Counted from the first letter of the stretch, positions 24,650 to 33,757 are shown. The stretch: DNA of 64,000 nucleotides from Polaromonas sp. 39-63-25 (GCF_002278925.1 NZ_NCJH01000024.1:1-64000); one strand, 5' to 3'. Translations and numbers: made by a program. Notes: generated from the letters alone by a model not told the origin.

Positions 24650-24702
24650 CTATTGAAATGATAGCTGGCGGCGCCCGACCGCCAAGGGACGCGGCCTTGT
24701 TT
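24649..24702 (+). repeat. Dispersed intergenic repeat, copy 3 of 7
   Basis: GCTATTGAAATGATAGCTGG, then CGGCGCCCGACCGCCAAGGG and ACGCGGCCTTGTTT. It aligns without gaps to the other copies. The last base of the ptsI stop codon is the first base of the repeat. Confidence 0.8.
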
Positions 24703-24763
24703 CCTGTGAATACTTGAGTGTTGGTTTGGCCGGCTGATGCCGAAATGCCGCGACGTTAGAAAT

Positions 24764-24820
24764 CAGATAGGCCGCCAGCCCTTATTGAATAGGCGCCAGC
24801 AGCTATTGAATCAATAGCGG
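24764..24820 (-). repeat. Dispersed intergenic repeat, copy 4 of 7
   Basis: On the minus strand: CCGCTATTGATTCAATAGCT, GCTGGCGCCTATTCAATAAG, GGCTGGCGGCCTATC. It is inverted relative to copy 3, 60 bases away, so both could pair into one larger structure. Confidence 0.8.
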
Positions 24821-24845
24821 ATTGAATCGTTCACAGCCACCCTGG

Positions 24846-25195
24846 CTGTCATCCCGGACTTGATCCGGGATCCATGTTGGACGACCACCACCGTTCGGGC
24901 TGAGCTTGTTGAAGCCGTCTTTGCATCCGCTGGTTGTGGTGCGCCAGCAAGCCGGGGGTTGCCCGGCGGCAACTTACTTTCTTTTTGCGTCGCCAAAAAG
25001 AAAGTAAGCAAAGAAAAAGGCGACCCGATGGTCTGGGTCCCTTCGCTTCGCTGCGGGCAACCTGTGGTGCTCGACAAAAGCGGGGTCTCGCTCGAACTCG
25101 CCTTCGGCTCAGACAATCGCGAGCCCTGATCCGCTTTTGCCTGCGCTCCTCGGCCCAGCCCGACACATCAGTGACGCGCAGCGTGATGCCGCAGT
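24846..25195. repeat. Cluster of dispersed repeats downstream of ptsI
   Basis: Four known-type elements follow one another: TCATCCCGGACTTGATCCGG (24846-24876), CCGTTCGGGCTGAGCTTGTT (24891-24918), a perfect 15-bp stem CTTACTTTCTTTTTG / CAAAAAGAAAGTAAG around CGTCGC (24973-25008), and a GC-rich tail to about 25195 (GACCCGATGGTCTGGGTCCC ... GAGCCCTGATCCGCTTTTGC). From memory, the last two often travel together in beta- and gammaproteobacteria. Reading frames crossing it are not real genes. The gap 24650-25305 holds no gene. Confidence 0.75.
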
Positions 25196-25305
25196 GACTT
25201 CAATCCCGAAACAAAGCGAAACACACCGCAACCGGCGTGAAACCCCCCGCGTCACCAGCACGCGCACCATGCAAGTCTTCATCCACTTCTTTGCAAGGTC
25301 ACCCC

Positions 25306-25770
25306 ATGAAACCCTTTCTCCGCAAAACACTGTTGGGTCTTTTCGGCGGCGCGCTCATCGTCGGCAGTCTGGGCGCGTGTTCACATCGGGGTCCCGGCGG
25401 CTGGCAGTCCGGTACCGAGGCTTCGCCGGAATCGCGCGCGCGCATGGTCGAGAAAATCGGCTCCCGGCTGGACCTGGACGCGGCGCAGAAGCAGAAGCTG
25501 GCGGTGCTGGCCGACAAGCTGCAGGCCCAGCGCGCGGCGCTGCGTGGTGCCAGCGATCCGCGCGCCGACATGCGCGCCCTGTTCGCCGGCAGCAAGCTGG
25601 ACCAGGCCGGTGCCAAGAAGCTGATTGACGAAAAAACCGCCGCCCTGCAGGCCGGCAGCCCGGCGGTGATTGCCGTTGCCGCCGACTTCTTCGACAACCT
25701 GCGTCCCGAGCAACAGCAGAAGGTGCGCGAGTTCATGGAACGCGGCCGCCGCTGGGGCCGCCATGGTTGA
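25306..25770 (+). CDS. Spy/CpxP-family periplasmic protein, probably lipidated
   Basis: The 154-residue product starts MKPFLRKTLLG at ATG25306. A lipobox-like SLGAC puts Cys at about residue 25. The mature part is helical with two LTxxQ-like repeats, LDLDAAQKQKLAVL and LRPEQQQKVREF, typical of Spy/CpxP periplasmic chaperones and inhibitors. The next genes are an OmpR-type regulator and a sensor kinase, the same arrangement as cpxP with cpxRA, so it probably modulates that system. AAGG lies about ten bases before the ATG. Confidence 0.88.
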   Translation: MKPFLRKTLLGLFGGALIVGSLGACSHRGPGGWQSGTEASPESRARMVEKIGSRLDLDAAQKQKLAVLADKLQAQRAALRGASDPRADMRALFAGSKLDQAGAKKLIDEKTAALQAGSPAVIAVAADFFDNLRPEQQQKVREFMERGRRWGRHG

Positions 25771-25814
25771 GCCGCCGGACGCGGTGCATCAGGCAACCTT
25801 CTTATGATGGCGAC

Positions 25815-26504
25815 ATGCCCCGCATCCTGCTGATCGACGACGACGAACACCTGGCCGCACCGCTGGCGACTTACCTGGCGCGTTTCGGCCTGGTGCTCGA
25901 CAGCGCCCTGCGACCCGGGCAGGGCCTGGCCATGCTGCGTGCCACGACGTACGACGCGGCCATCCTCGACGTCATGCTGCCGGAGATGGACGGCTTTGCG
26001 CTGTGCCGCGAGATCCGCAAGGAGAGCGACATTCCGGTGGTGATGCTGACCGCGCGTGGCGACGTGATGGACCGGGTGGTCGGCCTGGAGCTCGGTGCCG
26101 ACGACTACCTGCCCAAACCTTTTGAGCCGCGCGAGCTGGTGGCGCGCCTGCAGACCATCCTGCGGCGCCAGCGGGTGGCGCCCGCGCCGGCGCGCCAGCC
26201 GCGCCGGGTGTTCCAGGATCTGGTGATCGACCTGGAGTCGCGCGAGGTCCTGCGCCAGGGGCAGCCGGTGGACCTGACGGGCACCGAGTTCGAGCTGCTC
26301 GCGTTGCTGGCCGCCGAGCCCGGCAAGGTGTTCAGCCGCGACGACATCCTGAACCGGCTGCGCGGCCACGAGGCGGACCTCTACACACGCGCCGTCGACA
26401 TCGTGGTGAGTCGGCTGCGCAAGAAACTGGAGCCGCTCGACTGCATCAAGACACTGCGCAACGCGGGTTACACGCTGGCCGTGGGCAAGGTTGCGGCGCC
26501 ATGA
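25815..26504 (+). CDS. OmpR-family response regulator (CpxR-like)
   Basis: The 229-residue product has a receiver domain with Asp8-Asp10, phosphoacceptor Asp52 (AILDVMLPEMDG), Thr in VVMLTARGD and Lys in DYLPKPFEP. A winged-helix DNA-binding domain follows (LTGTEFELLALLAAEPGKVF then SRDDILNRLRG and VSRLRKKLEP). ATG25815 starts the classical PRILLIDDDEH N-terminus. It overlaps the kinase gene by four bases (ATGA). Confidence 0.93.
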   Translation: MPRILLIDDDEHLAAPLATYLARFGLVLDSALRPGQGLAMLRATTYDAAILDVMLPEMDGFALCREIRKESDIPVVMLTARGDVMDRVVGLELGADDYLPKPFEPRELVARLQTILRRQRVAPAPARQPRRVFQDLVIDLESREVLRQGQPVDLTGTEFELLALLAAEPGKVFSRDDILNRLRGHEADLYTRAVDIVVSRLRKKLEPLDCIKTLRNAGYTLAVGKVAAP

Positions 26505-27814
26505 CACATCCACAGGCCATACCGGCGGCCCGCCGCCGCTGGCGGCATTCGCTGCGGCTGCGGCTGGTGACGGTGTTCCTGCTGCTGGCGCTGGCCATGG
26601 CGGCCGTGTTCATGGGCGGCATGCAGCGGATTTTTTCCACCGGCTGGCGTGATGCCGCCCGGCCGCTGGTCGCGGACTACATGGACCGGCTGGTGCAGGA
26701 GATCGGCACGCCGCCCGACGTGGCCCGGGCCCATGCGCTGGCCGAACGGCTGCCGATTGCCATCCGCATCGAGGGGCCGCAGGTGAACTGGCAGTCGCAC
26801 CCGGACCGGCCGGAGCACCGCGAGCGAGCCGGTTTTGGCGGCCGCGTGGGGGACTGGCTCAGCCGCCCCACGGCCGACGGCCACCGCGTGAGTTTTGGCC
26901 TGGGCACCGTACCCTGGCAGCGTGGGCCGCACAGCCCGGTTGGCTGGATCACGCTGGCGCTGCTGCTGGCCCTGATTGCGGCGGCCTATGTTTATGTGCG
27001 GCGCCTGCTGCGGCCGCTGGACGACATAGGTGCGGGGGCCGAGCGTTTCGGCCACGGCGACTTCGACGCGCCGATCCCGCTGCGCCGGCGCGACGAGCTG
27101 GGCGACCTGGCGCAGCGCATCAACACCATGGCGCAGGACATCAAGGGCATGCTGGACGCCAAGCGCGGCCTGCTGCTGGCGCTCAGCCACGAGTTGCGTT
27201 CACCGCTGACACGCGCGCGCCTCAATGCCGAGCTGCTGCCCACCAGCGCCGACGGCAGCGCCGCGGGCGAGCGCGAACGCGCCGCGCTGCTGCGCGACCT
27301 GAACGAGATGCGCGACCTGATCAGCGACCTGCTCGAAAGTGAACGCCTGGCCAGCCCGCATGCGACGCTGCAGCGCGAGCCGGTGGACCTGGCCGCGCTG
27401 GTGCGCGAGGTGGTGGCCGACATGCCCGACGCTGCCGCTGTGACGCTGGACCTGGCCGCGGGCCTGCCCGCGTTGGCGCTGGACCGCACACGCATGCGCC
27501 TGCTGCTGCGCAACCTGCTCGACAACGCCCTGCGTTACAGCGCGGAGGCCGACCAGCCGCCGCGCATCACGCTCACCCGCCAGGACGGCGGCGTGCTGCT
27601 GGAAGTGCGCGACTTCGGCCCCGGCGTGAGTGCCGAACAGCTGGCCCGCCTGACCGAACCTTTCTACCGCACCGACAGCGCACGCCAGCGCGCCACCGGC
27701 GGCGTGGGGCTGGGCATGTATTTGTGCCAGTTGGTGGCGCAGGCGCATGGCAGCCGGCTGCAGGTGGACAACGCCGCGACCGGCCTGCGTGTCCAGTTGC
27801 TATTGAAAGAATAG
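26501..27814 (+). CDS. Membrane sensor histidine kinase (CpxA-like)
   Basis: The 437-residue product has membrane helices at about residues 20-42 and 147-167 flanking a periplasmic sensor of about 105 residues. A HAMP domain follows, then the dimerisation box LSHELRSPLTR with His230, N-box LRNLLDNALRYS, and G boxes DFGPG and GVGLGMYL. It should phosphorylate the adjacent regulator. The last codons (CTATTGAAAGAATAG, giving LLKE) belong to dispersed repeat copy 5, so the repeat supplies the C-terminus and the stop. Confidence 0.93.
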   Translation: MTHPQAIPAARRRWRHSLRLRLVTVFLLLALAMAAVFMGGMQRIFSTGWRDAARPLVADYMDRLVQEIGTPPDVARAHALAERLPIAIRIEGPQVNWQSHPDRPEHRERAGFGGRVGDWLSRPTADGHRVSFGLGTVPWQRGPHSPVGWITLALLLALIAAAYVYVRRLLRPLDDIGAGAERFGHGDFDAPIPLRRRDELGDLAQRINTMAQDIKGMLDAKRGLLLALSHELRSPLTRARLNAELLPTSADGSAAGERERAALLRDLNEMRDLISDLLESERLASPHATLQREPVDLAALVREVVADMPDAAAVTLDLAAGLPALALDRTRMRLLLRNLLDNALRYSAEADQPPRITLTRQDGGVLLEVRDFGPGVSAEQLARLTEPFYRTDSARQRATGGVGLGMYLCQLVAQAHGSRLQVDNAATGLRVQLLLKE

Positions 27815-27854
27815 CTGCTGACGCCCGTCCACAAAGGGCTGAGACGCTATTTTG
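27799..27854 (+). repeat. Dispersed intergenic repeat, copy 5 of 7
   Basis: GCTATTGAAAGAATAGCTGC, TGACGCCCGTCCACAAAGGG and CTGAGACGCTATTTT. The kinase stop TAG (27812-27814) and the stop of the convergent DMT transporter (minus, 27847-27849) both lie inside it, so it forms the 3' ends of both genes. Confidence 0.85.
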
Positions 27855-28686
27855 TTCGTGTTCCCAGCACGGCGGCACCAATGATCATGGCCGCCGCCAG
27901 GCCGATGCTCCAGCTCAGCGCGCGGCCGCTGACCAGCATCAGCAGCGCGGTCGAGCCCAGCGGTGTGACGTAACTCAGGATGCCGATTTGCCGCGCATCG
28001 CCGAGCTTGAGCGCCTTGTCCCAGAGGAAAAACGACGCGCCCAGCGGGCCCAGCCCCATCACCGCGATCAGGGTCCAGTCCCGCCCCGACAGCGCCGCGG
28101 ACGGCTCCAGTGCCCAGTGGCACAGCAGCGACAGCAGGCCCGAGACCAGGCCGAACAGGCCGATGGCCGCGGTCGGAAAGGCTGGCACGCGTTGGGTCAG
28201 CAGCGAATAACTGGCCCAGATGAAGGCCGAGCCCAGCGCCGGCAGGTAACCCCAAGCCCAGCCGCCGCCGGCGCTACCGGTGCGCGCGCCGAGAATGGCG
28301 ACCGCGGCGCCGGCAAAACCCAGCAGCGCGGCCAGCACATGGGCGGCGCGCAGCTTCACGCCGCGCAGGAACAGCGGCGCCAGCACCACCATGAACAGCG
28401 GCCACAGGTAGTTGACGAGGTTGGCTTCGACCGGCGGCGCGTGGCGCAGTGCGATGAATAGCAGGAAATGAAAACCGAACAGGCCATACACGCCCAGCAG
28501 CAGCGTGCTGGCCGGAATGCGCCATTGCCGCCTGTCCTTGAGCACAAAGGGCAGCGCAAGCAGGCTGCCGACCAGCAGGGCGACGCCGGTCAGCAGAAAG
28601 GGCGGAACGTGGCGCAGCGACACGCCGAGGGAGGCGAGGCTGGCCCACAGGGCGATGGCGCCCAAAGCGTACAGATTGGCTGGCAT
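27847..28686 (-). CDS. DMT-superfamily (EamA) transporter
   Basis: The 279-residue product has about ten membrane helices in two EamA repeats (about 5-135 and 150-275). The first repeat ends in PLFMVVLAPLFLRGVKL, the second in YVTPLGSTALLMLVSGR, both EamA-typical. It is likely an exporter of amino acids or metabolites; the substrate is unknown. ATG28686 (MPANLYALG) is chosen over the longer frame, which adds a non-hydrophobic N-terminus. The C-terminal codons lie in repeat copy 5. Confidence 0.85.
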   Translation of the reverse strand: MPANLYALGAIALWASLASLGVSLRHVPPFLLTGVALLVGSLLALPFVLKDRRQWRIPASTLLLGVYGLFGFHFLLFIALRHAPPVEANLVNYLWPLFMVVLAPLFLRGVKLRAAHVLAALLGFAGAAVAILGARTGSAGGGWAWGYLPALGSAFIWASYSLLTQRVPAFPTAAIGLFGLVSGLLSLLCHWALEPSAALSGRDWTLIAVMGLGPLGASFFLWDKALKLGDARQIGILSYVTPLGSTALLMLVSGRALSWSIGLAAAMIIGAAVLGTRTK

Positions 28687-28767
28687 GGCGCAAGCATAGT
28701 CGCGGGCCGCGCACCACATCGTCGCGCACGCCGGATCAACCGTCTCAAAACAACGGCGTGGCTGTTT

Positions 28768-29457
28768 TCAGTGGGGGCGCAACCGGCGCAGGGCGGCGGT
28801 CAGCGCCGAGGGCGACTGGTAGCCGCAGCGCTGCGCGGTCTCGGCCACGCTGAGGCCACCGTCACGCAGCTGCACGGCCAGCGCCAGCCGCTGGCTGCGC
28901 AGCCACTGCATCACGCTGAGGCCGGTTTCGTCACGGCAACGTTCGGCAAACCGGGAGGGACTCAGAAACACCTGCTGCGCCAGTTGCGCCACGCTCAGTG
29001 CTTCGTGCAGGTGTTGCCGTGTCCAGTGGGTGAGCCGGGCCCAGTCGATGGGCCGCTCGCGCCGCCTGGATGCGGGGCCGGGAACGCGCCACGCGTCCAG
29101 CAACAGCAGCGGGCCGTAGTGCTGCGCCAGGCTGGCCGGCTGCGCCAGCGCCTGTGCCAGGTAGTGGGCAAGCGCCAGGGCTTGCGCCGGCCGTGCGGGC
29201 TGGACGGGGCACGCGGCCCAGCTTGTCTGGGCGGTGTCCAGCACCAGGCAGCGGCTGCCGCTGCGGGCTTCGAAGTCGTGGCGTTCTCCGGGAGCAATCA
29301 CGCAGCCCTGACCCGAGCCAATACGCTGGCCGCGGCCCTGGACTTCAAGCTCCAGCACGCCGTCCAGGCCGAGCAGCACCTGGAAGTGCGCATGCGCATG
29401 GCTGCCCGGCGAGGCGCCGTACTGGCGCAGCGACAGCGAGCCCTGCGGCGTGGCCAT
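28768..29457 (-). CDS. AraC-family transcriptional regulator
   Basis: The 229-residue product has an N-terminal cupin-like sensing part (HAHAHFQVLLGLDGVLELEV then GCVIAPGERHDFEA) and a C-terminal AraC DNA-binding domain of two helix-turn-helices (VAQLAQQVFLSPSRFAERCR, LSVAETAQRCGYQSPSALT). ATG29457 is separated by one base from the lipA stop, so the gene may be read from the lipA message. The longer frame would run through lipA and is rejected. The effector is unknown. Confidence 0.88.
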   Translation of the reverse strand: MATPQGSLSLRQYGASPGSHAHAHFQVLLGLDGVLELEVQGRGQRIGSGQGCVIAPGERHDFEARSGSRCLVLDTAQTSWAACPVQPARPAQALALAHYLAQALAQPASLAQHYGPLLLLDAWRVPGPASRRRERPIDWARLTHWTRQHLHEALSVAQLAQQVFLSPSRFAERCRDETGLSVMQWLRSQRLALAVQLRDGGLSVAETAQRCGYQSPSALTAALRRLRPH

Positions 29458-29458
29458 G

Positions 29459-30463
29459 TCAGACGGCGTCGGACACGCCAGCGGCGTGGGCTTGCTGGTC
29501 GGCGTGGTAACTCGAGCGCACCATGGCGCCGACCGCGGCGTGGGTGAAGCCCATCTTGTAGGCCTCGGCTTCGAACATCTTGAAGGTGTCGGGGTGCACG
29601 TAGCGGCGCACCGGCAGGTGGCTGGTCGAGGGCGCGAGGTACTGGCCAATCGTCAGCATGTCGATGTTGTGCGCGCGCATGTCGCGCATGACCTGCAGAA
29701 TTTCTTCATCGGTTTCGCCCAAGCCGACCATGATGCCGCTTTTGGTCGGCACGTCGGGGTGCAGGGCCTTGAATTTCTTCAGCAGGTTCAGCGAGAACTG
29801 GTAGTCTGAGCCGGGGCGCGCTTCCTTGTACAGGCGCGGCGCGGTTTCCAGGTTGTGGTTCATCACGTCGGGCGGCGCGGCTTTCAGAATCTCCAGCGCG
29901 CGGTCGTCGCGGCCGCGGAAGTCGGGCACCAGGATTTCGATGGTGGTCTGCGGCGACAGCTCGCGGATGCGTGTGATGCAGTCCACAAAATGCTGGCTGC
30001 CGCCGTCGCGCAGGTCGTCGCGGTCCACGCTGGTGATCACCACGTACTTGAGCTTGAGCGCGGCAATCGTCTTGGCCAGGTTCTCGGGCTCGTTGACGTC
30101 CAGCGGGTCAGGCCGGCCGTGGCCGACGTCGCAGAAGGGGCAACGGCGCGTGCACTTGTCGCCCATGATCATGAAGGTCGCCGTGCCCTTGCCGAAACAT
30201 TCACCGATGTTGGGGCAGGACGCTTCCTCGCATACCGTCACCAGCTTGTTGCTGCGCAGGATGTCCTTGATTTCGTAAAAGCGCGTGCTCGGGCTGCCGG
30301 CCTTGACGCGAATCCACTCGGGCTTCTTGAGCAGCTCGCCCTGCACCACCTTGACCGGGATGCGCGACAGCTTGGCCGCGGCCTTCTGCTTGGCCAGCGG
30401 GTTGTAGTCTTCCTGGCTCTGGATATCGCGAACAACAGGATTGACAGCTTCTGGGGTGCTCAT
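29459..30463 (-). CDS. lipA: Lipoyl synthase
   Basis: A radical-SAM enzyme that inserts two sulfur atoms into protein-bound octanoyl groups. The 334-residue product has the auxiliary cluster ligands [12 protein letters not shown] (Cys78, Cys83, Cys89) and the radical-SAM CTRRCPFC (Cys104, Cys108, Cys111). A C-terminal conserved [11 protein letters not shown] carries the Ser ligand region. AAGGAA lies upstream near the ATG at 30463 (rc of ttcctttccaag pattern). It follows lipB in the operon by 26 bases. Confidence 0.97.
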   Translation of the reverse strand: MSTPEAVNPVVRDIQSQEDYNPLAKQKAAAKLSRIPVKVVQGELLKKPEWIRVKAGSPSTRFYEIKDILRSNKLVTVCEEASCPNIGECFGKGTATFMIMGDKCTRRCPFCDVGHGRPDPLDVNEPENLAKTIAALKLKYVVITSVDRDDLRDGGSQHFVDCITRIRELSPQTTIEILVPDFRGRDDRALEILKAAPPDVMNHNLETAPRLYKEARPGSDYQFSLNLLKKFKALHPDVPTKSGIMVGLGETDEEILQVMRDMRAHNIDMLTIGQYLAPSTSHLPVRRYVHPDTFKMFEAEAYKMGFTHAAVGAMVRSSYHADQQAHAAGVSDAV

Positions 30464-30489
30464 GGTGTGCTTCTTTGGAAGGAATGTGG

Positions 30490-31212
30490 TCAGGGCGCGA
30501 GGTAGGTGACGAGCTTGTGGCCCAGCACGTCCGCGGCCTCCTGCCAGCTGGCCGATACCCCGATTGTAGAAAGGTCTGTGGTTTGCAGCCCGGCATACCC
30601 ACAGGGGTTGATGCGCGAGAAGGGTTCGAGGTCCATCGCCACATTGAGCGCGACGCCATGGTAGGTGCAGTGCCGGCTGACCTTGATGCCCAGCGCGGCG
30701 ATCTTGCCCAGGCCGCGGAAAGGGTCGGCCGGGTTGAGCGGGCCGCTCAGCGCCGCGTGCGAGGCCGGGTCCGCGAGACGGACATAAATGCCGGGCGAGC
30801 CCGTCACGCGGTGCCCGGTCACGCCGAAATGCCTCAGCGTCTTGATGACTGCTTCTTCGATGCGGTAGACATATTCCTTGACGAAATAGCCGGCGCGTTT
30901 CAGGTCGATCAGCGGGTAGGCCACCACCTGGCCCGGGCCGTGATACGTGACCTGGCCACCGCGGTCGGTCTGCACCACCGGAATGTCGCCGGGGGCCAGC
31001 ACATGGTCAGGCTTGCCGGCCAATCCTTGTGTATAGACCGGTGGATGCTCACAAATCCATAGCTGGTCGCGCACGTCCTGATTGGGCTGGAGGCCTGTTT
31101 GGCTTGTAACTTCACGGCGGCTGGCGGTGAAGGCCTGCATGGCTGCGTAGGTGGGCGGGTAGTCCACCCGGCCGAGCTGGCGCACATCAAAGGACATGGC
31201 AGGCTTTTGCAT
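30490..31212 (-). CDS. lipB: Octanoyltransferase
   Basis: LipB moves octanoate from acyl-carrier protein to lipoyl domains, the step before LipA. The 240-residue product has [20 protein letters not shown] (residues 84-103), the catalytic Lys170 in [12 protein letters not shown] and the thioester Cys182 in [10 protein letters not shown]. Between GIYVRL and GLGKIA there is an insertion of about 20 residues relative to E. coli. ATG31212 has TAAGGC eight bases upstream; an internal ATG at 31197 lacks one. Confidence 0.95.
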   Translation of the reverse strand: MQKPAMSFDVRQLGRVDYPPTYAAMQAFTASRREVTSQTGLQPNQDVRDQLWICEHPPVYTQGLAGKPDHVLAPGDIPVVQTDRGGQVTYHGPGQVVAYPLIDLKRAGYFVKEYVYRIEEAVIKTLRHFGVTGHRVTGSPGIYVRLADPASHAALSGPLNPADPFRGLGKIAALGIKVSRHCTYHGVALNVAMDLEPFSRINPCGYAGLQTTDLSTIGVSASWQEAADVLGHKLVTYLAP

Positions 31213-31221
31213 GCGGGTGCC

Positions 31222-31524
31222 TTACAGCACCACTTTGACCATGGGGTGGGTTGACAGCGTGCGGTACAGCTCGTCGAGCTGCTCCCTGGAGGTGGCGGTG
31301 ACGGTGATGGTCACGCCCAGGTATTTGCCGCCCTTGCTTTCGCGCAGCTCGATGGTGGTCGCGTCAAACGCCGGGTCGAACTGATGGGCGACCATGGTGA
31401 TGGCGTGCACCAGCCCGTCGACCTTTTCGCCCATGACCTTGATCGGAAACAGCGAGGGGTATTCGATCAGCGACTCCTGGCGCGGCGTTTCGCCTGGCGC
31501 GGGCGGTTTGGGTGGGGTGTTCAT
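31222..31524 (-). CDS. DUF493 (YbeD) family protein
   Basis: The 100-residue product matches the YbeD ACT-like fold: SLIEYPSLFPIKVMG, then KGGKYLGVTITVTATSREQL and YRTLSTHPMVKVVL at the end. YbeD-type genes often lie next to lipB, as here, and may have an allosteric or accessory role in lipoate metabolism, though none is proven. Its ATG overlaps the aminotransferase stop by four bases. Confidence 0.92.
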   Translation of the reverse strand: MNTPPKPPAPGETPRQESLIEYPSLFPIKVMGEKVDGLVHAITMVAHQFDPAFDATTIELRESKGGKYLGVTITVTATSREQLDELYRTLSTHPMVKVVL

Positions 31525-32450
31525 GCCTTCTCCGTCTGCGCCTGTTTGGCGCGCTGGTAGGCCGCGTGCAGCTTCGCGTAAACCGGGCCGGGCTGACCGT
31601 TGCCGACGGGCTTGCCGTCGAGCGTGGTGACGGCCAGCACCTCTTTGGTGGCCGACGACAGCAGTAGCTCGTCGGCGGCGAAAACTTCCTCGCGGCTGAC
31701 CCGGCGCAGTTCAAACGGGATACTGGCATCGCGGCAGATCTCCTCGATCAGGCCGTAACGAATGCCTTCGAGCACCAGGTTGTCCTTGGGCGGGCCCAGT
31801 ACCTTGCCGCCCTGCACGACCCAGACGTTGCAGGCGGCCGCTTCGCTGAGGAAGCCGTCGCGGAACATCACGGTTTCCACCGCGCCCACGTCGGCGCTGA
31901 TCTGGCGCGCAAACACCGCGCCCAGCAGGCTGGTGCTCTTGATGTGGGCCTTGCTCCAGCGGAAGTCGTCGGCGGTGACGCAGGCCACGCCGTGCGCGCG
32001 CTGCTCGGGCGTCGGGGGCTTCATGGTGTTCGTCATGACAAACACGGTGGGTGTCAGGTCGGGCGGCATCACATGGTCGCGCAGCGCCACGCCGCGGGTG
32101 ATCTGGATGTAGACCAGCTGGTCGGTTTTTTCCGCCGAGGTGTGCATCTGCAGCGCGTAGTCGGCGACCAACTTGAGCGTGATCTCGCGCCACTGGACGT
32201 GGGACAGCGGATTGGCGATGCGCAACTCCGCCAGACTGCGGTCCAGCCGTGCCATGTGCTGGGCAAAGCGGAAGGGCTGACCGGCATACACCGGCACCAC
32301 CTCGTAGACGCCGTCACCGAAGATGAAGCCGCGGTCCATCACGCTGACCTTGGCGTCCCGCAGCGCGGTGTATTCGCCGTTCAGGTAACACGGTGTGGCG
32401 GGCAGGGGCGTGATCGAAGCGGGGCTGGAAGTGCTCATCATGGGATTCAA
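31521..32450 (-). CDS. Branched-chain/D-amino acid aminotransferase family (Dat-like)
   Basis: The 309-residue class IV aminotransferase uses PLP. The catalytic Lys171 lies in AHIKSTSLLGAVF, followed by the loop FLSEAAACNVWVV. The N-terminal VMDRGFIFGDGVYEVVPVYAG is typical of D-alanine transaminases and their relatives. In Comamonadaceae this gene often heads the ybeD-lipB-lipA group. D-alanine or a branched-chain acid are possible substrates; the sequence does not decide. The start may also be ATG at residue 5. Confidence 0.85.
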   Translation of the reverse strand: MNPMMSTSSPASITPLPATPCYLNGEYTALRDAKVSVMDRGFIFGDGVYEVVPVYAGQPFRFAQHMARLDRSLAELRIANPLSHVQWREITLKLVADYALQMHTSAEKTDQLVYIQITRGVALRDHVMPPDLTPTVFVMTNTMKPPTPEQRAHGVACVTADDFRWSKAHIKSTSLLGAVFARQISADVGAVETVMFRDGFLSEAAACNVWVVQGGKVLGPPKDNLVLEGIRYGLIEEICRDASIPFELRRVSREEVFAADELLLSSATKEVLAVTTLDGKPVGNGQPGPVYAKLHAAYQRAKQAQTEKA

Positions 32451-32492
32451 AAAAAGGTGGGGAGAGGATTGTCGCGCAGGCTGTGTTTGACG

Positions 32493-33065
32493 CTAGCGGC
32501 CATGACGCTGGACACGCCGCTTGAACCAGACGCGAAAGCGCCAGATGAGGTTGACCAGCACATAGCCGCCGGCCGAGCCGGCGACGGCAAAAATGGCCAT
32601 GCCGAGCACGGCCGGCCAGCCAAAACGCTCCAGCCAGCCCATGACATCGAAGCCGGCGCTGGCTGACGCCGCCTCCAGCGCTGCGCTGCCGGCGGCCACC
32701 TCGTGGGGTGCGATGCCCAGGATCAGGCTGCCCAGCTTGTAAGCCAGCCAGAGCCAGAAGCCGACGGTGAACGGGTTCGTGATCAGCGTCACGCCGGCGG
32801 CCACCGGGATGTTGCCGCGCCACCAGATGCAGTGGACGGCGGCCACCAGGATCTGGGCGACAGGTAATGCAAACGCCCAGAACAGGCCGATGGCGACGCC
32901 GCGGGCCACGGCCTCGTGCTGCACATGCCAGAGCCCGGGTTCGCGCAGGTGATGCGCCACCGGCTTGAGCCACGGGTGGGCTGCCAGCGTTTCGCGGCTG
33001 ATTCCCTTGGTGAAGCGGTCCGTCCAGGAGGGTGATGGCGTGCTGCGTTTTCTGCGTGTGCTCAT
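32493..33065 (-). CDS. DUF2062 membrane protein
   Basis: The 190-residue product has the DUF2062 layout: a charged N-terminus, then VARGVAIGLFWAFALPVAQI, the ITNPFTVGFWLWLAYKLG box and a C-terminal hydrophobic helix. Three to four membrane segments are expected. Function is unknown. It lies 42 bases upstream of the aminotransferase and could be cotranscribed. Confidence 0.85.
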   Translation of the reverse strand: MSTRRKRSTPSPSWTDRFTKGISRETLAAHPWLKPVAHHLREPGLWHVQHEAVARGVAIGLFWAFALPVAQILVAAVHCIWWRGNIPVAAGVTLITNPFTVGFWLWLAYKLGSLILGIAPHEVAAGSAALEAASASAGFDVMGWLERFGWPAVLGMAIFAVAGSAGGYVLVNLIWRFRVWFKRRVQRHGR

Positions 33066-33129
33066 GGCCGCGCCCCGACCGGAGGACAGCGTGTTTCGTC
33101 CATCGACATCACGCTGGCGGCCCGCACCC

Positions 33130-33576
33130 TCAGGCCCAGAAAATCACGGCCGCAATGGCCAGGGTGCCGAGCACCAGGTTGCTCATGGCCAGGGTGGCGA
33201 TCTGGCCGACACGGCGTCCGCCCTCGGGCCAGTCCGCGGCAGCCACGGCCAGTTTCAGGCGCCGGTAGGGGCCAAAATAAAGATGACCGAACAGCGCAAA
33301 CATCAGCAGGCCGATGCCGAACATCAGGTGCCAGCCCAGCGGCGCGTTTTTCATGCCGACGGCCAGCAGCATGGCCAGGCCGGTAAACAGCAGCAGCGCT
33401 ATGGCGGGCCAGACCAGCACAAAAAACTTCTGCAAGACGAGTGCGATCAGCGGCAGGCGCTGCGACGGGGGCAGTTGCGCGGCGGCGGCAGGCCGCAGCG
33501 CAAAAAGCATGAAGCTGATGCCGCCCAGCCACACGATGGCGGCGGCGATATGGAGGAATTTCATCAGGGCAGGCAT
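33130..33576 (-). CDS. Putative CopD-like membrane protein
   Basis: The 148-residue product (MPALMKFLHIAAA) has four membrane helices, with His-Ile-Ala-Ala-Ala-Ile-Val-Trp in the first and GHLYFGPYRRLKL in the loop after the third. The pattern resembles the C-terminal domain of CopD or the uncharacterised DUF2269/CopD group. Histidines at helix ends could bind haem or copper (inference). The TTG start 15 bases upstream is less likely than this ATG. Confidence 0.75.
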   Translation of the reverse strand: MPALMKFLHIAAAIVWLGGISFMLFALRPAAAAQLPPSQRLPLIALVLQKFFVLVWPAIALLLFTGLAMLLAVGMKNAPLGWHLMFGIGLLMFALFGHLYFGPYRRLKLAVAAADWPEGGRRVGQIATLAMSNLVLGTLAIAAVIFWA

Positions 33577-33751
33577 GCAAGGGTCTTTCAAAAATGACGC
33601 GCTGCAAGAGCGGCAATGACCCGCCAGTGGCGGGGCCTGCAGCGGCCGGGAAGTGGATTGTCGCTTGCAAAACGTCCCCCTGTGGACCGCGCGGCCATGC
33701 CTCCCGCCAAAGTTTGGTGCGGGGACTTTCAGGAACGGGCGGGTTTCTACG

Positions 33752-33757
33752 TATAAT
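33752..33757 (+). promoter_or_regulatory. Possible -10 box of the atp operon
   Basis: TATAAT at 33752-33757 lies 47 bases before the atpI start. The -35 region (TTCAGG, 33728) is a weak match with 18 bases spacing. No other good box is visible in the 210-base gap. Confidence 0.4.

Noticed and set aside
24860-25197. Short frames across the repeat cluster
   Set aside because: They are translations of dispersed repeats, which often give false gene calls.
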